From NCBI RefSeq assembly GCF_028623165.1, contig NZ_CP117768.1, forward strand, positions 1,674,001-1,738,000: a stretch of DNA of 64,000 bases, in the 5' to 3' direction. Source of the stretch: Nostoc sp. UHCC 0926. Its GTDB lineage: Bacteria; Cyanobacteriota; Cyanobacteriia; Cyanobacteriales; Nostocaceae. The translations under genes were made by a program, and so were the position numbers. The notes under the pieces were generated by a model that saw only the letters and a program-made list of their open reading frames with translations, was not told the origin of the DNA and did no database searches. This document shows, piece by piece, positions 63,172-64,000 of this stretch (positions within the stretch are counted from its first letter, which is position 1; every line of letters begins with the position of its first letter).

Positions 63172-64000
63172 ATGGAACAACAACCGATACAAGTAATTGG
63201 AGGTGGACTAGCTGGAACTGAAGCAGCGTGGCAAATAGCCCAAGCTGGAGTACCAGTAATTCTCCATGAAATGCGTCCAAAACGCTTCAGCCCTGCTCAT
63301 CATACAGAACATCTGGCAGAATTAGTCTGTAGTAATTCCTTTGGGGCAATGGCAAGCGATCGCGCAGCTGGATTATTACACGAAGAATTACGCCAACTTG
63401 GCTCTATCGTCATTTCTAAAGCTGATGAACACGCCGTTCCGGCAGGTGGGGCGCTAGCCGTCGATAGAGGACAATTTGGCCAAGACTTGACTCAAACTTT
63501 AGCTAGCCATCCTTTAATCGAATTTCGTCGGGGTGAAGTGTCTGCGATTCCAGAAGGAATTGTGGTTTTGGCAACTGGGCCTTTAACCAGTCCCGACTTA
63601 GCCCAAGATTTGCACCGCTTTACCGGGATGGAATACCTCAGCTTTTTCGATGCGGCTAGTCCGATTATTGTGGGAGAATCGATTAACCGTGACGTTGCTT
63701 TTATGGCATCACGTTATGACAAAGGTGAAGCCGCTTATCTCAACTGCCCAATGAATAAAGAGCAGTACTTGCAGTTTCGAGAAGAACTTTGTAAAGCTGA
63801 ACAAACAGAACTCAAAGGTTTTGAACGGGAAACGGCAAAATTTTTTGAAGCTTGTTTACCCATTGAAGAACTAGCACAGCGGGGGGAAGATACCATGCGC
63901 TACGGCCCCCTAAAGCCAGTGGGATTGTCAGATACTCGCACAGAAGAACGTCCTTATGCTGTGGTGCAGTTACGACAAGAAGATAAAGCCGGTCAACTGT
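63172..64000 (+). CDS. trmFO: tRNA (uracil-5-)-methyltransferase TrmFO (3' end cut by window edge)
   Basis: The first 276 codons of a folate- and FAD-dependent enzyme that methylates U54 in the T-loop of tRNA. It begins [20 protein letters not shown] with the FAD-binding [12 protein letters not shown] motif. [29 protein letters not shown] (with the conserved Cys region), [20 protein letters not shown] and [10 protein letters not shown] are diagnostic for TrmFO (formerly Gid). An in-frame ATG at 63136 would add 12 residues. The remaining about 160 residues lie outside the window. Confidence 0.95.
   Translation, partial: MEQQPIQVIGGGLAGTEAAWQIAQAGVPVILHEMRPKRFSPAHHTEHLAELVCSNSFGAMASDRAAGLLHEELRQLGSIVISKADEHAVPAGGALAVDRGQFGQDLTQTLASHPLIEFRRGEVSAIPEGIVVLATGPLTSPDLAQDLHRFTGMEYLSFFDAASPIIVGESINRDVAFMASRYDKGEAAYLNCPMNKEQYLQFREELCKAEQTELKGFERETAKFFEACLPIEELAQRGEDTMRYGPLKPVGLSDTRTEERPYAVVQLRQEDKAGQL

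Noticed and set aside
1..64000. tRNA or rRNA genes
   Set aside because: No T-loop GGTTCGAATCC-type segment with a matching acceptor stem and no rRNA signature was noticed on either strand; a covariance scan could still find one.

Overview
The window reads as chromosomal DNA of a filamentous, heterocyst-forming cyanobacterium, most like Nostoc. The evidence is a complete form IB Rubisco operon in the order rbcL-rbcX-rbcS with a Rubisco activase carrying a SSU-like tail, a fraC-fraD-fraE operon (septal junction genes known from filamentous heterocystous strains), many GCGATCGC (HIP1) octamers, heptameric STRR-type repeats, and many dispersed palindromic repeats. All assignments come from reading the sequence and protein motifs; no database search was possible.

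Layout. 1-2435 (minus): fraC, fraD and the 5' part of fraE. 2672-3995: a tandem-duplicated CobO/BtuR-like P-loop protein and an antitoxin fragment. 4062-9256 (minus): a 1406-residue hybrid histidine kinase translationally coupled (ATGA) to a REC-GGDEF protein. 9257-13209: gene-poor, with small hypothetical genes, broken genes (GNAT, ATP-grasp, PIN domain, P-loop kinase) and a CIRCE operator with no groE gene. 13210-19762: gatB, argJ and a DUF58 gene, separated by repeats, two tandem sRNA-like hairpin units, a transposase remnant and a PepSY fragment. 19850-34849: a family of four RTX-type calcium-binding repeat proteins (two intact, one frameshifted in a C-tract, one collapsed), built by segmental duplication around a JAMM peptidase gene and moeZ. 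35053-41257: ftsH, a DUF2949 gene, an RHH-TOBE fusion, several broken genes and an ACT-domain malic enzyme. 41548-49544: a siderophore uptake locus (PchR-like AraC regulator, AMIN-TonB receptor, PepSY membrane protein) flanked on both sides by wrecks of the same three gene types. 49557-53397: repeats, small hypothetical genes and a secreted protein. 53536-58220 (minus): rca, rbcS, rbcX, rbcL. 59259-64000: a beta-propeller protein, panB, an unknown gene and the 5' part of trmFO.

Genes that work together: FraC/D/E in cell-cell communication; RbcL/X/S with Rca in carbon fixation; the kinase with its GGDEF partner in phosphorelay/c-di-GMP signalling; MoeZ with the JAMM peptidase in sulfur-carrier chemistry (inferred from adjacency and known families); the AraC/TonB/PepSY set in iron-siderophore uptake.

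The most notable unexplained structure is a family of three 170-178 bp MITE-like elements with imperfect terminal inverted repeats. Each is flanked by the same 6-bp direct repeat AGTCAA, and at two sites removing the element plus one repeat restores the interrupted reading frame. Two more dispersed elements can be recognised by comparison with paralogous sites in the same window. I did not find a convincing new defence or biosynthetic system; the accessory DNA is dominated by repeat expansion and gene decay.
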